This document shows positions 63,975 to 64,000 of a stretch of 64,000 nt of DNA, piece by piece. A program made the position numbers and the translations under genes. Positions within the stretch are counted from its first letter, which is position 1; every line of letters starts with the position of its first letter. The notes under the pieces are model-generated. The model ran no database searches. It saw only the letters and a list, made by a program, of their open reading frames with translations, and was not told where the DNA came from. This stretch comes from Carya illinoinensis (lineage: Eukaryota > Streptophyta > Magnoliopsida > Fagales > Juglandaceae): NCBI RefSeq assembly GCF_018687715.1, contig NC_056756.1:40830480-40894479 (forward strand), given 5' to 3'.

Positions 63975-64000
63975 GGGGGGTTGGTTCAAGTTGTAAGGCT
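63975..64000 (+). mobile_element. Possible SINE head cut by the window end
   Basis: GGGGGGTTGGTTCAAGTTGT followed by AAGGCT resembles the A-box head of the SINEs at 36404 and 48553 (GGGGTTGGCTTAAGTGGTAAAGG). The rest is outside the window. Confidence 0.45.

Noticed and set aside
1..64000. A CRISPR array, operon or prokaryotic defence-like system
   Set aside because: Spliced plant genes and plant retroelements throughout; no spacer-repeat arrays or bacterial gene organisation seen.

Overview
The window is plant nuclear DNA, from a woody eudicot. Three spliced or single-exon plant genes sit among degenerate L1-type LINE copies, tRNA-headed SINEs, hAT and Tourist-like MITEs, Ty3/gypsy chromoviruses and a TRIM. 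The LINE family looks like those of Fagales such as Juglandaceae, but that placement is recollection and is not proven here.

Layout, left to right. (1) 79-21955, + strand: an 11-exon gene for a 443-residue protein. It looks like a relative of ATP-dependent PEP carboxykinase that lacks the kinase P-loop and carries a predicted mitochondrial presequence. Intron 1 holds an antisense chromovirus with a perfect 5-bp target duplication. Intron 5 holds a decayed second copy of exon 5. Intron 7 is a pile of LINE fragments around an hAT-like element. (2) 21956-33050: intergenic DNA with an hAT MITE, an antisense chromovirus lacking its 3' end, and a putative Mutator-like element that carries a mitochondrial carrier gene fragment. 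(3) 33339-59921, + strand: a 14-exon gene for an 880-residue U3 snoRNP WD40 protein, orthologous to Arabidopsis TORMOZ (UTP13/TBL3). About 2.6 kb of coding sequence is spread over 26.6 kb by repeats in its introns. These include a complete L1 element with both ORFs open and perfect 15-bp target duplications. (4) 62055-63077, + strand: single-exon ITPK1, an inositol phosphate kinase.

TORMOZ and ITPK1 are also adjacent in Arabidopsis (At5g16750 and At5g16760), so this is conserved microsynteny that survived heavy intron invasion. All exon phases of both spliced genes close exactly, and both coding totals are multiples of three. Each spliced gene has one inferred GC-AG intron. No tRNA, rRNA, CRISPR array or biosynthetic cluster was seen. 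The host genes do not form a shared pathway. The most unusual material is the young L1 and its uncharacterised ORF1, the PEPCK-like pseudoenzyme, the duplicated exon, and the nested miniature elements.
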